Part shown: positions 1-12,629 of the stretch, one piece after another
Numbering within the stretch: position 1 is the first letter of the stretch
How the letters are laid out: the number at the start of each line of letters is the position of its first letter
Notes under the pieces: model-generated
Seen by the model: the letters and a program-made list of their open reading frames with translations, nothing else
What the model was told of the DNA's origin: nothing
The model's database searches: none
Assembly (NCBI RefSeq): GCF_037042905.1
Contig: NC_087253.1
Coordinates: 14,558,501-14,622,500, forward strand
Reading direction: 5' to 3'
Source of the DNA: Lytechinus pictus
Taxonomy: Eukaryota; Echinodermata; Echinoidea; Temnopleuroida; Toxopneustidae
Length of the DNA stretch: 64,000 nucleotides
Position numbers and translations under genes: made by a program

Positions 1-38
1 AAATCAGTTCATCGCCAGCGTGAACTTCCCCTTTAAGC
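1..38. mobile_element. Right end of a truncated MITE
   Basis: The window opens in a terminus ending CGTGAACTTCCCCTTTAAG, which resembles the right end of the element at 50086-50598 (GTGTGAAATTCCCCTTT). The rest lies outside the window. Confidence 0.4.
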
Positions 39-1784
39 TTAACTTTAGACACAAAGAGCCACTTGATGTCAAGTTGCTTGATAAGAGACTTACATGTATA
101 TATTAAAAAAGTTGCTTAAAATATGCAGACATGCCAACCATTCCCTTTATAGAGTATTTGTTCGTCTTTTTTGCTATAAATACACCAATACTTTTTTTGT
201 ATGATTTGTTACTGTTTTTTAAATTTCTGATCATGGAGTATGTATTATACACAGCGCGTGACACTAGTGCCGGTCCGACAGTCCCAGACCGGTAAAAATC
301 ACGGTCAGGCCAGTAACTTGTTGCATGAAAAGAACAAGTAAACTCTCTTGCCTACAATTAAGCACATGTTTAAAAGGGTAAATTTTCAAGTAGAGTCATT
401 TTACATGCTTTTTCACCGATCTCACTACAACAGGCTGGCGATTTTACGTTGAGACAAATTTTTAAGAATACTCTTTTGTAAAAAATACTTTTTTTTCCTT
501 GTAACAATAGTTTTTGGGGTTGTGGAAGGTTGGCTGGCCTGAATATGGGACAAACATATTAACATGGTAATGAAGGTTATAGTGATATTCATTAGAGAAT
601 GACTGCATTACAGATTTCTAACATTTAAATTTAGTGACATCACATGCAAGCGATTGCCCTCAATGCCATATCAATGCCTTACCATACACGAACCAGCTGG
701 AGATCTCCGGGATGAGCGAAGGAAGAAGAATAAGGTACTGAACCATTTTCTCAGAAAATAAATGTTATGATGGTGATGATGATAAAAACAAGTTTCATCT
801 GTGCATTCACTGACACATTATTTCATCCCTGCTTTTCTATTAAAAAGGTATATCTAATCATTTTTAATTTTTTTAATTAAATGCTAAAAGGTAGCTATTT
901 TCAAAAAAGTTATAACATTCAATTTTTGGGAGCTGCTTGAATTCAATGTTACAAAATCTTAATGAAAATCCATAATATTGTTCAATTTACTGGAAATTTC
1001 TGAAATGTAGTCGACATGGGCTTCCTGTCGAATATAAATAAATAACAATGGAATTACACAATTTTAATAGTTTCAGTCACTTCACATTCAATGTGATATT
1101 TAATGTGTTTGGGACACTTGCCCTCTCATAATATACATTATACAGGTCTGTAATATTTCACTACATAAATCATTTGAAATGATACATCGACACAGCTTTT
1201 CTAAGAAAAACAAATTTAATACAACAGACATTGAAATAGGGATACCTAGGTCCCTCGTGATAATTCAATTCAGCTACAATATGGGATAAAGATTGTACAA
1301 TATATTATGCATTCGACATGCAGATGACTTATAGTTTCTTTTCAAAATTTAGTATTTCAAGTAACTATACACAGATGTGGCAGTAATACACATGCTACCC
1401 ATTTTGAGCAATTTCATGCATGTGTGAATAGCATAGAATAATCCTAAATAATCTTATTCTTTGATTTCACTGCAGTCTTTTTTTTTTTTATTAAAATATT
1501 CTTTAAATTTATGGTCTTATTTTCCTTTCCAATAATGTTTTTGAATACCCAAGCTTTCCAAACTAAATACCCAACAAACATTATCTGGGGGTGTCTCACA
1601 AAGATTTAAGTATGAATTTCTGACAAATTTCTGTAGCGCAATAAGTTTATCATTACTGTACTATGCTTTTAAGTAAAAAAAATTAATAAATTCTTGGATA
1701 TTCAGGGGAAACAGCCGATTCATCATTCTGGTTTAAATTTGGTAGAGTAATAAATGGGCTCCATAAAAAATCCCTCTCTCTAGT
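39..1784. other. Intergenic, no gene seen
   Basis: AT-rich sequence with only short chance reading frames. No protein family, RNA gene or clear terminal repeat was recognised. Confidence 0.6.
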
Positions 1785-2790
1785 ATACAAATAGCGAATA
1801 GGCATGAGTGCGATGGTGCGAGATTTTGCATGAGGTGAAAGAAAGATGCTCTATTCAACGAGGCGTGAGCCGAGTTGAATAGAGCGTTTCTTTCTTTCAC
1901 CGAATGCGAAATCTCGCACCATTGCACGAATAAGAATATTCGCTATTTGTGTTGTACAACGCCTCGGAATTTAGCGAAAATATGAAAAAACAAAGAGTTT
2001 ATCCCTATAGTAATCTATGAAAAGGGAGCAAAAATACCGAAAGCAGAAAGCAAAATCCCACAAGCGCACATGACCTTGGGCAGCCTTGCGCATTTAGCCA
2101 GCTGGCTTATACGCGTATTGTTCATTTTTACCGAGCGCAATGAATTATATCGTATTGTGACGTCACCTCCTAAAGCCGTGCAACGGTACATTTTGGACGG
2201 TACATTTTGGATGGTACGTCTTTTGTGCAACGGTACGAATGTTTGACATTCAGCCTCCCATTTGCTCGCGTACAATATACAAATAGCGAATAGGCATGAG
2301 TGCGATGGTGCGAGATTTCGCATGAGGTGAAAGAAAGATGCTCTATTCAACGAGGCGTGAGCCGAGTTGAATAGAGCGTTTCTTTCTTTCACCGAATGCG
2401 AAATCTCGCACCATTGCACGAATAAGAATATTCGCTATTTGTGTTGTACAACGCCTCGGAATTTATCGAAAATATGAAAAAACAAAGAGTTTATCCCTAT
2501 AGTAATCTATGAAAAGGGAGCAAAAATACCGAAAGCAGAAAGCAAAATCCCACAAGCGCACATGACCTTGGGCAGCCTTGCGCACATGACCTTGGGCAGC
2601 CTTGCGCATTTAGCCAGCAGGCTTATACGCGTATTGTTCATTTTTACTGAGCGCAATGAATTAAATTGTATTGTGACGTCACCTCCTAAAGCCGTGCAAC
2701 GGTACATTTTGGATGGTACGTCTTTTGTGCAACGGTACGAATGTTTGACATTCAGCCTCCCATTTGCTCGCGTACAACAAGCTAAGTAGG
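1785..2790. repeat. Tandem duplication (period about 492 bp) of a long-hairpin element
   Basis: Two head-to-tail copies start at 1785 and 2277. Each opens with a ~165-bp near-perfect hairpin. Its halves run from CAAATAGCGAATA to ATTCGCTATTTG, and the loop centre holds GAGGCGTGAGCCGAG. The hairpin is followed by about 320 bp of shared unique sequence. Copy 1 has a small internal duplication at 2184-2220; copy 2 repeats a 24-bp segment (CACATGACCTTGGGCAGCCT...) at 2558-2606. A TTGTACAACGCC motif and its reverse complement flank the unit. A degraded piece of the hairpin recurs at about 41661-41740. Confidence 0.75.
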
Positions 2791-3049
2791 CGTTGTACAA
2801 TATAAAAAGATTTGCATACTATGGATCCCTCCTCTGATAATGCACATATATTTCATTACATGAGGCACTGGACAACTATCAAACCATTTGTCTCTTAGTG
2901 TTTCTAGTTTGGCTCATTCAAAAATTAAACTTCTAAAATGGCTCATTAAATGCATTCTGGTACATCTTAGTAGAGCGGATTAGCCGAACAATTGTGCAAA
3001 TTATGACTAAAGCATGAAACTTTCACAAGTATTAGTATATGCCGTAAGA

Positions 3050-5110
3050 TTTATTTTAAAGATGGGAGGTAAATTTTTAAATGCCATTTTCGGCCGTTGC
3101 CATGGCAACGGATTAATTTCTCCAAAACAACATACATTCCCATGTAAATGGTAAATAAACATGATATAGATGACCAAAATGATAATTTTCAGGCTCCCGA
3201 TTGAATACATATGAAATTTAGAAATATTCAAGATCATCAAGATAGTTCCAATTGGTCCGTTGCCATGGCAACGGCTTGTTTTTCCCCAGAAAAATAAAAA
3301 TATTTGTTTGAAAAACCTTGTAGAATATGATTTATCTTTAATTTCCCCTAATTTTACAGTGCTTAATAAAGATATTTTGGTTGCTAAATGTGTAAATTAC
3401 ATCTCAAGCCATTGCCATGGCAACCAAATATAATCTAGTTTACAAAAATAACATGGTTGACAAGACAATGGACAGGTAGAAAATACAAGTGGAATTAACT
3501 TAATATGTATGCTTAAGTTTTGACCCCCTCATTTGAACAAAAAATACAGAAAGTGTTCTGCAGGAGTTCTTTATAAAGATAAAAAATCATGTTGCCTTGG
3601 TAAAGCTTGAATTAAATTGAAAAAGAAACAATTTTGCAAAGGGCCCGTTGCCATGGCAACAGCTTATTTCCCTCTAAAAAGGTAAACATATTGATAAAAA
3701 TGTAGAATACATGTACGATATGATCATCATTCCATTTTCCCAAATTTAAAGGTACTAATCGAGATATGTTTGTGACTAAATTTATAAATATAACATCTTA
3801 AGCCATTGCCATGGCAACCAAATAACATCTAATTTACAAAAATAACATGGTTGACAAGACAATTGACAGGTGGAAAATACAATTGGAATTGACTTAATCT
3901 GTATGCTTAAGATTTGACCCCCTCATTTGAACAAAAAATACAGAAAGTGTTCTGCAGGAGTTCTTTATAACAGATAAAAATCAATGTTGCCTTGGTAAAG
4001 CTTGAATTAAATTTAAAAAGAAACAATTTTGCAAAGGGCCCACTGCCATGGCAACAACCTATTTCCCTCTAGAAAGGTAAAAATATTCATAAAAATGTAG
4101 AATACATGTACGGTTTTTTCATCATTCCATTTTCTCTAATTTTAAGGTACTAATCGAGATATGTTTGTGACTAAATTTATAAATATAACATCTTAAGCCA
4201 TTGTCATGGCAACCAGATAATATCTAATTTGAAAAAAAACCAACAACATAGATGATAAGCTTATGAACAGGTGAACAATATAATAAAAATTAACGTGTAC
4301 ATACGCGTAACGTTTGACCTACTCAAATAATTTAGGGGAAAATAATACAGTCAGTGTTCTTCATGAACTAATTAGAATGATAAACATTGATGTTGCCTTG
4401 GTAATACTTGAATTCAACAACAAATATCAATGTTCCAAATGGCCTGTTGCCATAGCAACGGATCATTTAGTACCAGTTTTGATTTAAAAAGGGACTGTAG
4501 AATTTGATTTTTCTTGCATTTCCCCTAATCTTAGTGTGCTAAACATCGATATGTTTGATGCAAAATGTATAAATAACATCTGAAGCTATTGCCATGGCAA
4601 CCAGATAATATCTAATACAAAAAAAAATAATTGGGATGACAAGATTATGGACAGGTGTAAAATACAATTACAAATAACTCAATATGCGAAAGGTTTGGCC
4701 AGTCATTTAATTTTTGAACAAAAATTTCGGTAAGAGTTCTATATGAGTTCATTAGAATAATAAAATGATGTTGCTTTGGTAATACTTGAATTTAATGATA
4801 AATATTAGTGTTTCAAATGTACCGTTGCCATGGCAACAGCTCAATTCCCCCCAGAAAAGTATCATCTTTGAAAAACACAAAATTGTAAAATCTGATTTTT
4901 ATTTCATTTGCCCCAATTTTAGGGAGCTAAGCATATATATGCTTGCTGTTAATAAATAAATAACATCTTCAGCCATTGCCATGATAACCACTTAAGATAT
5001 AATTTTTAAAACAAACTAACACAGTTGAAATGATAATGGACAGGTGGAATGTAAAGTAAAGATTTACTTAATCTACATAAGGTTTGACCAGTCATTAAGT
5101 TTTGAACAAA
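3050..5110. repeat. Left foldback arm: tandem ~390-bp units with paired X-box-like palindromes
   Basis: Motif starts: 3096, 3259, 3411, 3647, 3805, 4042, 4200, 4446, 4588, 4824, 4975. Spacing alternates about 155 and 240 bp, showing a ~390-bp unit with two motifs. Exact GTTGCCATGGCAAC occurs at 3096, 3259, 3647 and 4824; the others differ by one to three bases. Unit text is diverged but recognisable, for example the repeated GACAGGTG and TGTTGCCTTGGTAA segments. Confidence 0.8.
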
Positions 5111-5715
5111 AAATACAGTGTTCCGCATGAGTTCATTACCATGATAAAAACTGACAGTTGCCTTGGGTATGCATTTTAATTTCTGCATAGAAAATTGTTA
5201 CTTTTTGTAAATTCCCATCATTTCTTGAAAATTGCCGAAAATTCCAAAAATTCACACAAAATTCCCGTTTATACCCATGAAAAGATTCCATCAAGAAAAT
5301 TCCCGGGAATTCTGCAATCCTACTCCACCCCAAAAAAATAATTACCAAGAAAAAAATAAAGAGAAAGTGAAAGAGAGATGGATAAAATATGATTATTTTC
5401 CGAATACTATACCCAAAATTTTATTTTTGTTAAAAAAAATGAAAAATTTCGAAGGTCTTACTCTTTCGCTGGGCTAGTTGACAACTTTTAAAAATACATT
5501 TCACTCGATACATCATATCTGGACCCCTCCAAATTACACTACTGATTTTGACGAAGAAGATTTTGAAATGCTGTGATAATTTTTAGATTAACATGATTTT
5601 GAATGGAATCAACATGAAGTATAATCTATTCACTGCTAATTTTACATGACAAGTAGACTTATTAAAATATTTAAAAAATTTAAAGGTTGAAAAGAAAAAT
5701 TAAGTACTCCAGGGT
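5111..5715. other. Unique spacer within the foldback left half
   Basis: This stretch has no obvious partner in the right arm. It contains a run of TTCC/AATTCCC-rich sequence (5210-5330) and AT-rich DNA. No gene seen. It may be a later insertion or an arm segment lost on the right. Confidence 0.4.
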
Positions 5716-5719
5716 AACA

Positions 5720-6989
5720 GGAAAATCCAAGATGGTGCCCTCACTGGCTGCCGTATGCTAAAATCCACAACTCATCCATTACTTCATAAAATGGCTTTAA
5801 TTTGTTTTTTATTCATTGGTTATTAAGGATCAAATAGTACATAGGGCCAAGTTACAGGGACAGCCAGTGGTCTGGAATGTCCAAAAACATAAGATGGCTT
5901 CAAAAAATTGAATCTAAAATGGTTGCTGATACCTTAAGTGGACGTAGCTCATTTCATATTGGCCTTGGGGAAGTGATTTTGACTCTAAATAATTGGTTTC
6001 AAGAGTCTAATAATATTAGGACAAGTTACAACGACAGACAGGTATGTCCGAAAATAATTATAAAATGGCTGCTGATACTTAAAAGTGGAATAGTTCATTT
6101 TATATTCACCTGTGAGATATGATTTTGGTGTCTAAACTATGATTTCAAAGGGCAATAATTATAAAATGGCTGCTGATACTTATAAGTGGAATAGCTCATT
6201 TTATATTCACCTGTGAGATATGATTTTGGTGTCTAAACTATGATTTCAAAGGCCAATAATACATTAAGAAAAACTTACACGGACAGTCGGTGGTCTAGTA
6301 TGTCCAAAATTCCAAGATGGCTTCCAAAAATGGGGTCTAAAATTGACTGTTGTTACTTAAAAATTGGCATAGTTCATTCTATATCCGCCTGTGAGATGTG
6401 ATTCTGGTGTCTAAACCATATTTTCAAGAGTCAAATAATAAATTAGGACATAGTTTGTTCAATATCTGTCTGGGGAATATGATTTTGATGTCTTAACCAT
6501 AATCATAAAACCATGGATTAATGCATTAGAACAAGTTACGAGGACAGTCAGTGGACTGGTATGTTAAAAAATCCAAGATGGCCTTCAAAATGGGGTCTAA
6601 ATTGACTGTTGGTACTTCAATATGGACATAATATAGTTCATTAATAATATACATTGGGGATATGATTTTGGTGTCTAAACTAGTATTAAAAGGGTCAAGT
6701 AATACTGTACATTTGGTCAAGTTGAAACGACAGTCAGGTGTCATTATTGTGTCAAAAAATTCAAAGATGGCTTAAAAAATGGGGGTTTTAATGTTACTTA
6801 AAATTGGACATAGTACATCAAAAATACACCTGGGGATGTTATTTTGGTGTCTACACTAGGGTTTCAAGGATCAAAATATACTTTGGGACTGGTTACAATT
6901 GTCCATTTTGCCTGAAAATCCAAGATGGCTTCCTTAAATGGATTCTAAAATGACGACTGTTACTTTGAAGTGGATGTAATATCCACTTG
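5720..6989. repeat. Foldback core, left array of ~210-bp units
   Basis: Units repeat the order: CAAGATGGC-like motif, AAAATGG, CACCTGTGAGATATGATTTT, GGTGTCTAAAC, then GGACAAGTTACA and GACAGTCAGTGGTC. Motif copies lie near 5729, 5890, 6312, 6572, 6763 and 6921. The inverse array is at about 8195-9210. Confidence 0.75.
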
Positions 6990-8165
6990 CAGTGGCGTAC
7001 CGTGGGTCACGGCATTGGGGGGGCACCAGCAAAAAAATTCGAGTCACTTAGGGAGCGCGCTCAGTTGCCAGGTATACTGACCTAATAAAGACATTTTAAG
7101 GACAAGCAGTGCCATTAAACAGATATGTATCTCACTGATTAGATAATGCGAGCGCGAAGCGCGAGCTGAAAATTTTTAATATTCAGACCTAAAAAAGGAC
7201 ATTATAAGCAAGTTTTTTGTAATCATGATCTGTCTCGCTAAACAAACAATGCGAGCGCGAAGCGCGAGCTGAAATTTTTGTATACATTGACCCAAACAGG
7301 GACATTTTAAGGACTATATTTTAGGAATCCATTTAGAGTATAAATATCTCAGCATAGTCATCTAATGCTAGTGCAATCCTTTGCTGATTTTGTTAGAATT
7401 ACATCTGAACACATTAAGCATTTTTTGTAGTCATTGTAATCAGGATTATCATACGCATCTCACTAATCAAATACTGCGAGCGCGAAGCGCGAGCTGATTT
7501 TTTTTTTGTAATTCACACCTGAAGAGGGGCATTCTAAGGCTTGTTTGTAGGAATTCACAAAGACCTAACGTATTTCACTAACCAAATGATGCGAGTGCGA
7601 AGCGCGAGCTGAAAAGTTTTGATATTCAGATCAGAAAAATTGACATTTTAAGGACAGATTTTAGGAATTTATGAAGAGCAGACATCTCACCAATCAACTA
7701 ATGCGAACGTTAGCACGGACAGGAAATGTTTTATATTAAGACCTTAAAATAGGGCAATCACTTTAAGTAGTCATGAAAAAGAAGCAAATGTCACTACATA
7801 AAACAATAATAACTCGAATTGCGAGGAAATATATTTGGTGTATATTGTTTTGAAAACGGGAGGTTTTAGTACAACAGGATCATATATCCCGTTAAACAGT
7901 CTATGCGAGCACCAGGAACAATGAAGACATAGGCCCTTAGCGAATAATGTTTCATAACGTTATGAAAAAATGCTTCTTATGTAATATAACATAACATAAT
8001 ATAATATAACATTTCAATGAACAATAATTTCTTCTTTCCCCACTACGTTTCTCTTCCTTTCTCCCTCTTTTTCTCCTTTTCCCCGTTTTTTTTTTTTTTT
8101 TTGGCCAGCCGATTGGGGGGGGGGGGGCACGTGCCCCCCCATGCCCCCCCGTAGTTACGCCACTG
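6990..8165. mobile_element. Non-autonomous hAT-like transposon with 8-bp TSD
   Basis: Termini CAGTGGCGTA and TTACGCCACTG are imperfect inverted repeats. They are flanked by identical TCCACTTG at 6982-6989 and 8166-8173. There is no transposase frame. The interior repeats the palindrome-like GCGAGCGCGAAGCGCGAGCT about every 120-240 bp (7149, 7251, 7477; variant at 7590), separated by diverged spacers that tend to start TTGACATTTTAAGGAC. It sits inside the foldback core. Confidence 0.88.
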
Positions 8166-8194
8166 TCCACTTGTGAGAAATAATTTTGGTGCCT

Positions 8195-9210
8195 ACATTC
8201 AAAATGCAAGCAGGTATGAGTTGGCAACAGCACCCATTTTGATGTAATTTTAGAATCTACCTTGGATTTTGGACAAAATTGATAACTAATCATCCTTGTT
8301 ACTTGTCCTAATGTAATAGTTGACCCTTCATACCACAGTGTAGACACCAAAAATATTTCTCACAGGTTGATGTTGTATGAACTCAGATAATTTCTGAGTG
8401 ATAGAAGTCATTTTAGACGCCATTTTGAAAACCCTCTTGGATTTTTAAAGAAAAAATGGACAACTGGATATCATTGTAACCAGTCTAAACATATTTTTTA
8501 AACCTTGAAACCAAAGTGTGAACACCAAAATATTTTTACTTGGTGGATTTTAAATGAACTATGTCAATTTTAAAGTAACAGACTCCGATTAGACTCCAAT
8601 TGTTGGAAGCCATCTTGGATGTTTAGACATACTGGATTACTGACTGTCCTTGTAACTTGTTCCAATGTACATGATGTATTTACTGACTTTTCAAACCATG
8701 GTTTAGATATCAAAATAATATGCCTTTGGCATATATTACACGAAATATGTCCATTTGTTAGTAACAGGAGCTTTTCCATTTTTGGAAGCCACCTTGGATT
8801 TTTGGACATACTTGACCACTGACTGTCCTTGTAACTTGTCCTAATGTATTATTTGACCCATTCAACCATGACATAAACACATTCCGGGATATCAAACAAA
8901 CTACGTTTTTCAATGCAGCAACAGAAATTTTAGACTCCATTCTTGGAAGTCATCTTTGATTTTTTATATACTGGACAATTGACTGTCCGTTCAACTTGTC
9001 ATAGTGTATTATTTGACCATTGAAACCATGGTCTATACACCAAAATCATATATCTCAGACGGATATGAAATGAGCTATGTCCATTTATATATCAACAGCC
9101 ATTTAAAACTCCATTTTTGGAAGCCGTCTTAGGGTTTTGGACACGTCAGACCACTGGCTGTCCTTGTAACTAGTCCCAATGTACTACTTCACCCTGAAAA
9201 CCATTGAATA
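8195..9210. repeat. Foldback core, right (inverted) array
   Basis: Reverse-orientation copies of the ~210-bp core unit: GAAGCCATCTTGGAT-like motifs near 8253, 8605, 8786, 8947 and 9120, each followed by GACTGTCCTTGTAACTTGTC. Confidence 0.75.
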
Positions 9211-9239
9211 GAAACCAAATTAAGCCACTAAATTAGATG

Positions 9240-10760
9240 TTATTTGGTTGTCATGGCATTGATGGCAATGGCCTAAGTTATTTGTACATCAACAGCAAAC
9301 ATAGCTATGCTTTACACCCTATAATTAGGGGAAATTTATGACAAAATGCAGATTCTAAACTGTTTTTCGATCAAATTTGGTGCTTTTCTTGGGGAAAAAA
9401 GAGTTGTTGCCATGGCAACGGCCCATATGCAACATTGATATTTATCATTAAATTCAAGCATTACCAAGGCAATCTCAAATTTCATCATTCTAATGAACTA
9501 ATGCGAAACACTGTAATCTTTGTTCAAAATTAAATGACTGGGTCAAACCTTGAGTTAATTGTTATAAATTGCATTTTCCACCTGTCCATTATCATGTCAA
9601 CCATGTTATTTTTTTTTTTCAAATCAGATGTTATTTGGTTGCCATGACAATGGATTTAGATATTATTTGCATGTTAACAGCAAACATATCTATTCTAATC
9701 CTAAAATTAAGGAAAATGAAAGAAAAATCAGATTATACAGTCCTTTTTAAAATCAAAACTGGTACTGTTCTTGGGTAAATGATCCGTTGCTATGGCAACA
9801 GGCCATTTGGAACATTGATATTTATCATTGAATTCAAGTATTACCAAGGCAACATCAATGTTTATCATTTTAATTAGTTCATGCAGAACACTGACTGTAT
9901 TATTTTCCCCTAAATTAGTTGAGTAGGTCAAACCTTACGCATGTACATTAAGTTAATATTCATTGTATTTTTTTCACCTGTTGTTAACCTTATCATCCAC
10001 TTTTAAAAAAAATCAGATGTTATTTGGTTGCCATGGCAATGGCTTAAGATGTTATATTTATAAATTTAGTCACAAACATATCTCGATTAGTACCTTTAAA
10101 TTTGGGAAAATGGAATGATGATCATACCGTACATGTATTCTACATTTTTATCAATATTTTTACCTTTCTAGAGAGAAATAAGCTGTTGCCATGGCAACAG
10201 GCCCTCTGTAAAATTGTTCCTTTTTAAATTTAATTCAAGCATAACCAAGGGAATATAATTTTTTATCTTTATAAAGAACTCCTGCAGAACACTTTTTGTA
10301 TATTTTGTTCAAATGAGGGGGTCAAAACTTAAGCATACAGATTAATGTCAATTCCAATTGTATTTTCCACCTGTCCATTGTCTTGTCAACCATGTTATTT
10401 TTGTAAACTAGATTATATTTGGTTGCCATGGCAATGGCTTGAGATGTAATTTACACATTTAGCAACCAAAATATCTTTGTTAAGCACTGTAAAATTATGG
10501 GAAATTAAAGATAAATCATATTCTACAAGGTTTTTCAAACAAATATTTTTTTTTCTGGGGAAAAAACAAGCCGTTGCCATGGCAACGGACCAATCGGAAC
10601 TATCTTGATGATCTTGAATATTTCTAAATTTCATATGTATTCAATCGGGAGCCTGAAAATTATCATTTTGGTCATCTATATCATGTTTATTTACCATTTA
10701 CATGGGAATGTATGTTGTTTTGGAGAAATTAATCCGTTGCCATGGCAACGGCCGAAAATG
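9240..10760. repeat. Right foldback arm with X-box-like palindromes
   Basis: Motif starts: 9248 (weak), 9406, 9638, 9786, 10027, 10185, 10422, 10573, 10736. GTTGCCATGGCAAC is exact at 9406, 10185, 10573 and 10736. The arm is the inverse of 3050-5110 and shorter by about one unit. Confidence 0.8.
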
Positions 10761-10917
10761 GCATTTAAAAATTTACCTCCCATCTTTAAAATAAATCTTA
10801 CGGCATATACTAATACTTGTGAAAGTTTCATGCTTTAGTCAAAATTTGCACAATTGTTGTGATTTTTGGAGCTAATCCGCTCTACTAATCTATGGTTCAA
10901 AGCTTTTAACTGTGATC

Positions 10918-11497
10918 GGGGGGGCCACTTACATGTACATTGACGAGTGGATACCATGCGCGACCCAAAAAACATGTAAAAAGGATGTCTTTTTCAAGAT
11001 AGGGCACGTTACGTACGTAACGTGATAAGGGTGTCAAAAACACAAAAATAATGAAAAAAGGGTATCTATTTCGCTATGAAAATTACGTGTTTAGGGTCAA
11101 ATTTGCGGGGATGATAAAACAAAATTAAAATGTTTTATAAAGGATGTCCTTTTTGCCCCAACACTACGTGTTTAGAGTCCCGATTTGCGCGAGGTGTAGA
11201 ATGTGGGGTCGTACTAAACCAAATGATGTGTATATAAAAGGTAAGACCGACGACCGAAGGGCCCGTGACATAACAATAAAACATTCCTGTAGGCCTACTT
11301 GTTTAGGGGTTCATTTCAGGAAATATTAGCCAAGAGTATCGTTTTTTTTTCCAATACTTGTTAAGGGTAGGGTTTCACACGCCAATACTTGTTAAGGGGT
11401 GCATTTTCAGAATATGGAAATTACGTGTATAGGGTGCTTTTCGAGACCCCATGGTCGCGCATGGTATCCACTCGTCAATGGAAGTGGCCCCCCCGGG
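10918..11497. mobile_element. TIR element with 8-bp TSD CTGTGATC
   Basis: Inverted ends of ~45 bp share GGGGGGGCCACTT and GACGAGTGGATACCATGCGC. Both sides are flanked by CTGTGATC (10910-10917 and 11498-11505). The 580-bp interior has no transposase frame. It lies just outside the foldback right end. Confidence 0.85.
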
Positions 11498-11596
11498 CTG
11501 TGATCAAGAGAGATTCGCGGTTGCTCAACCTTTTGAGCATTGAAAATATAATTTCTATGATAATGTTCTTGTCTTTTTTCTGTTTCAAAAAAAGAA

Positions 11597-11815
11597 CAAA
11601 CAAAAGGATTTAAGTATGACTTAGAGTCACACTTAAATGCCGACGCTTACATGTCATGATATGCAACATGTGCATCCTCTTGGCATTATCTGACCAATGC
11701 CTTTTATACTAAATAGGTTCATTATTGCGGAATGAAATAATTGCACACAACTAGGCATTTAAGTGTGACTCAAAGTCATACTTAATCTCTGTGAAACATC
11801 CCTCTAAAGACCCGG
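11597..11815. mobile_element. Truncated MITE of the GTTTCACAAAGATTTAAG family
   Basis: Inverted halves ATTTAAGTATGACTTAGAGT and GACTCAAAGTCATACTTAA match the elements at 18079-18664 and 18661-18880. The left terminus is missing. Confidence 0.6.
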
Positions 11816-12629
11816 GTAATAATAGATCTGTAAAATCGCTTGGATACGGACAATGTATGCCTTAATAAGGGGGCATTAGAAATTGATATCCCAGATTATT
11901 AAAATAATTTTATCTTTTTAAAATACAGCAGGTTTTCTGTTTGATTTTCGTTGTTTGTAAATAAAATACATTAATCTTATTTCTTTTTGGAGGAATACAG
12001 TTTAAAACCAAATTATCAATGTTTCATACACAATCATAACTAAATATCATCATAAACAAACCTTTAATTGTTAATACACAAATTACTTGGATATACTGGC
12101 TTCGCTATTGCAATCTGCCTTCAACAACAAAAAATATAATAATTACAATCAAAATTAATTCATTTGTTGTGATATATACATATATCACTTTGGAACATAA
12201 AAAAAAGTTGTCTTCAAAAGTGGTCTTGTTGCTATTTTCTTTTTGTCTTTGGAGTGGTCTTGCTACAATTATATTTTCATTTGTTTCTTTTAAATCTTTT
12301 TTTAATTTGAAGGTGGAACTGAAAATAATTAAATCTGGTGAATTTTTTGGTCTTTGCTCTCCCTCAATTTTTGGTCTTTGTTCTCCTTCAATTCATATTT
12401 ATTTTATTCTATTTTTGTGATTATCATTTACAATGCTAGATCTCGTGTACACTAATAAGAAAATGTAGATCTCTTTTTAATTCACTTTCACATGAATTTG
12501 TTATCAAATGGCTCACAAGTGGAACGCCTCTGGCAGTCTCACCTGCATGACACGATTCGATATAGCAGCAGTGCTGACTTTGAAAACAGCTATTGAATAA
12601 TTATTCACAAAAGAAAACACTCATATGAT
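11816..12629. other. Intergenic, no gene seen
   Basis: AT-rich sequence with a small internal duplication of TTTTTGGTCTTTG(C/T)TCTCC (about 12343-12388). No coding signal. Confidence 0.5.

Larger units (their letters stand above)
2967..10888. mobile_element. Giant foldback (inverted-repeat) element, about 7.9 kb
   Basis: The ends are inverted copies (TTAGTAGAGCGGATTAGC at 2967 and its complement ending at 10888). The similarity continues inward: 3007-3240 and 10605-10838 are inverse copies so close that both translate to the same 77 residues. Outer arms are tandem ~390-bp units carrying X-box palindromes. The core (about 5720-9210) is another inverted array of ~210-bp units. No transposase frame was found. 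A hAT-like element interrupts the middle. No target duplication was recognised at the outer ends. Confidence 0.8.

Noticed and set aside
3007..3240. 77-codon frame identical to the one at 10605-10838
   Set aside because: The identity comes from the foldback arms being inverse copies. The frame has no start context or domain and spans an X-box palindrome.
3050..5000. Regularly spaced short palindromes resembling a CRISPR array
   Set aside because: Spacing is 140-245 bp, the intervening units are themselves repeats, and the surrounding genes are eukaryotic.
12169..12420. 83-codon hydrophobic frame
   Set aside because: AT-rich, with an internal duplication and no recognised family or splice context.
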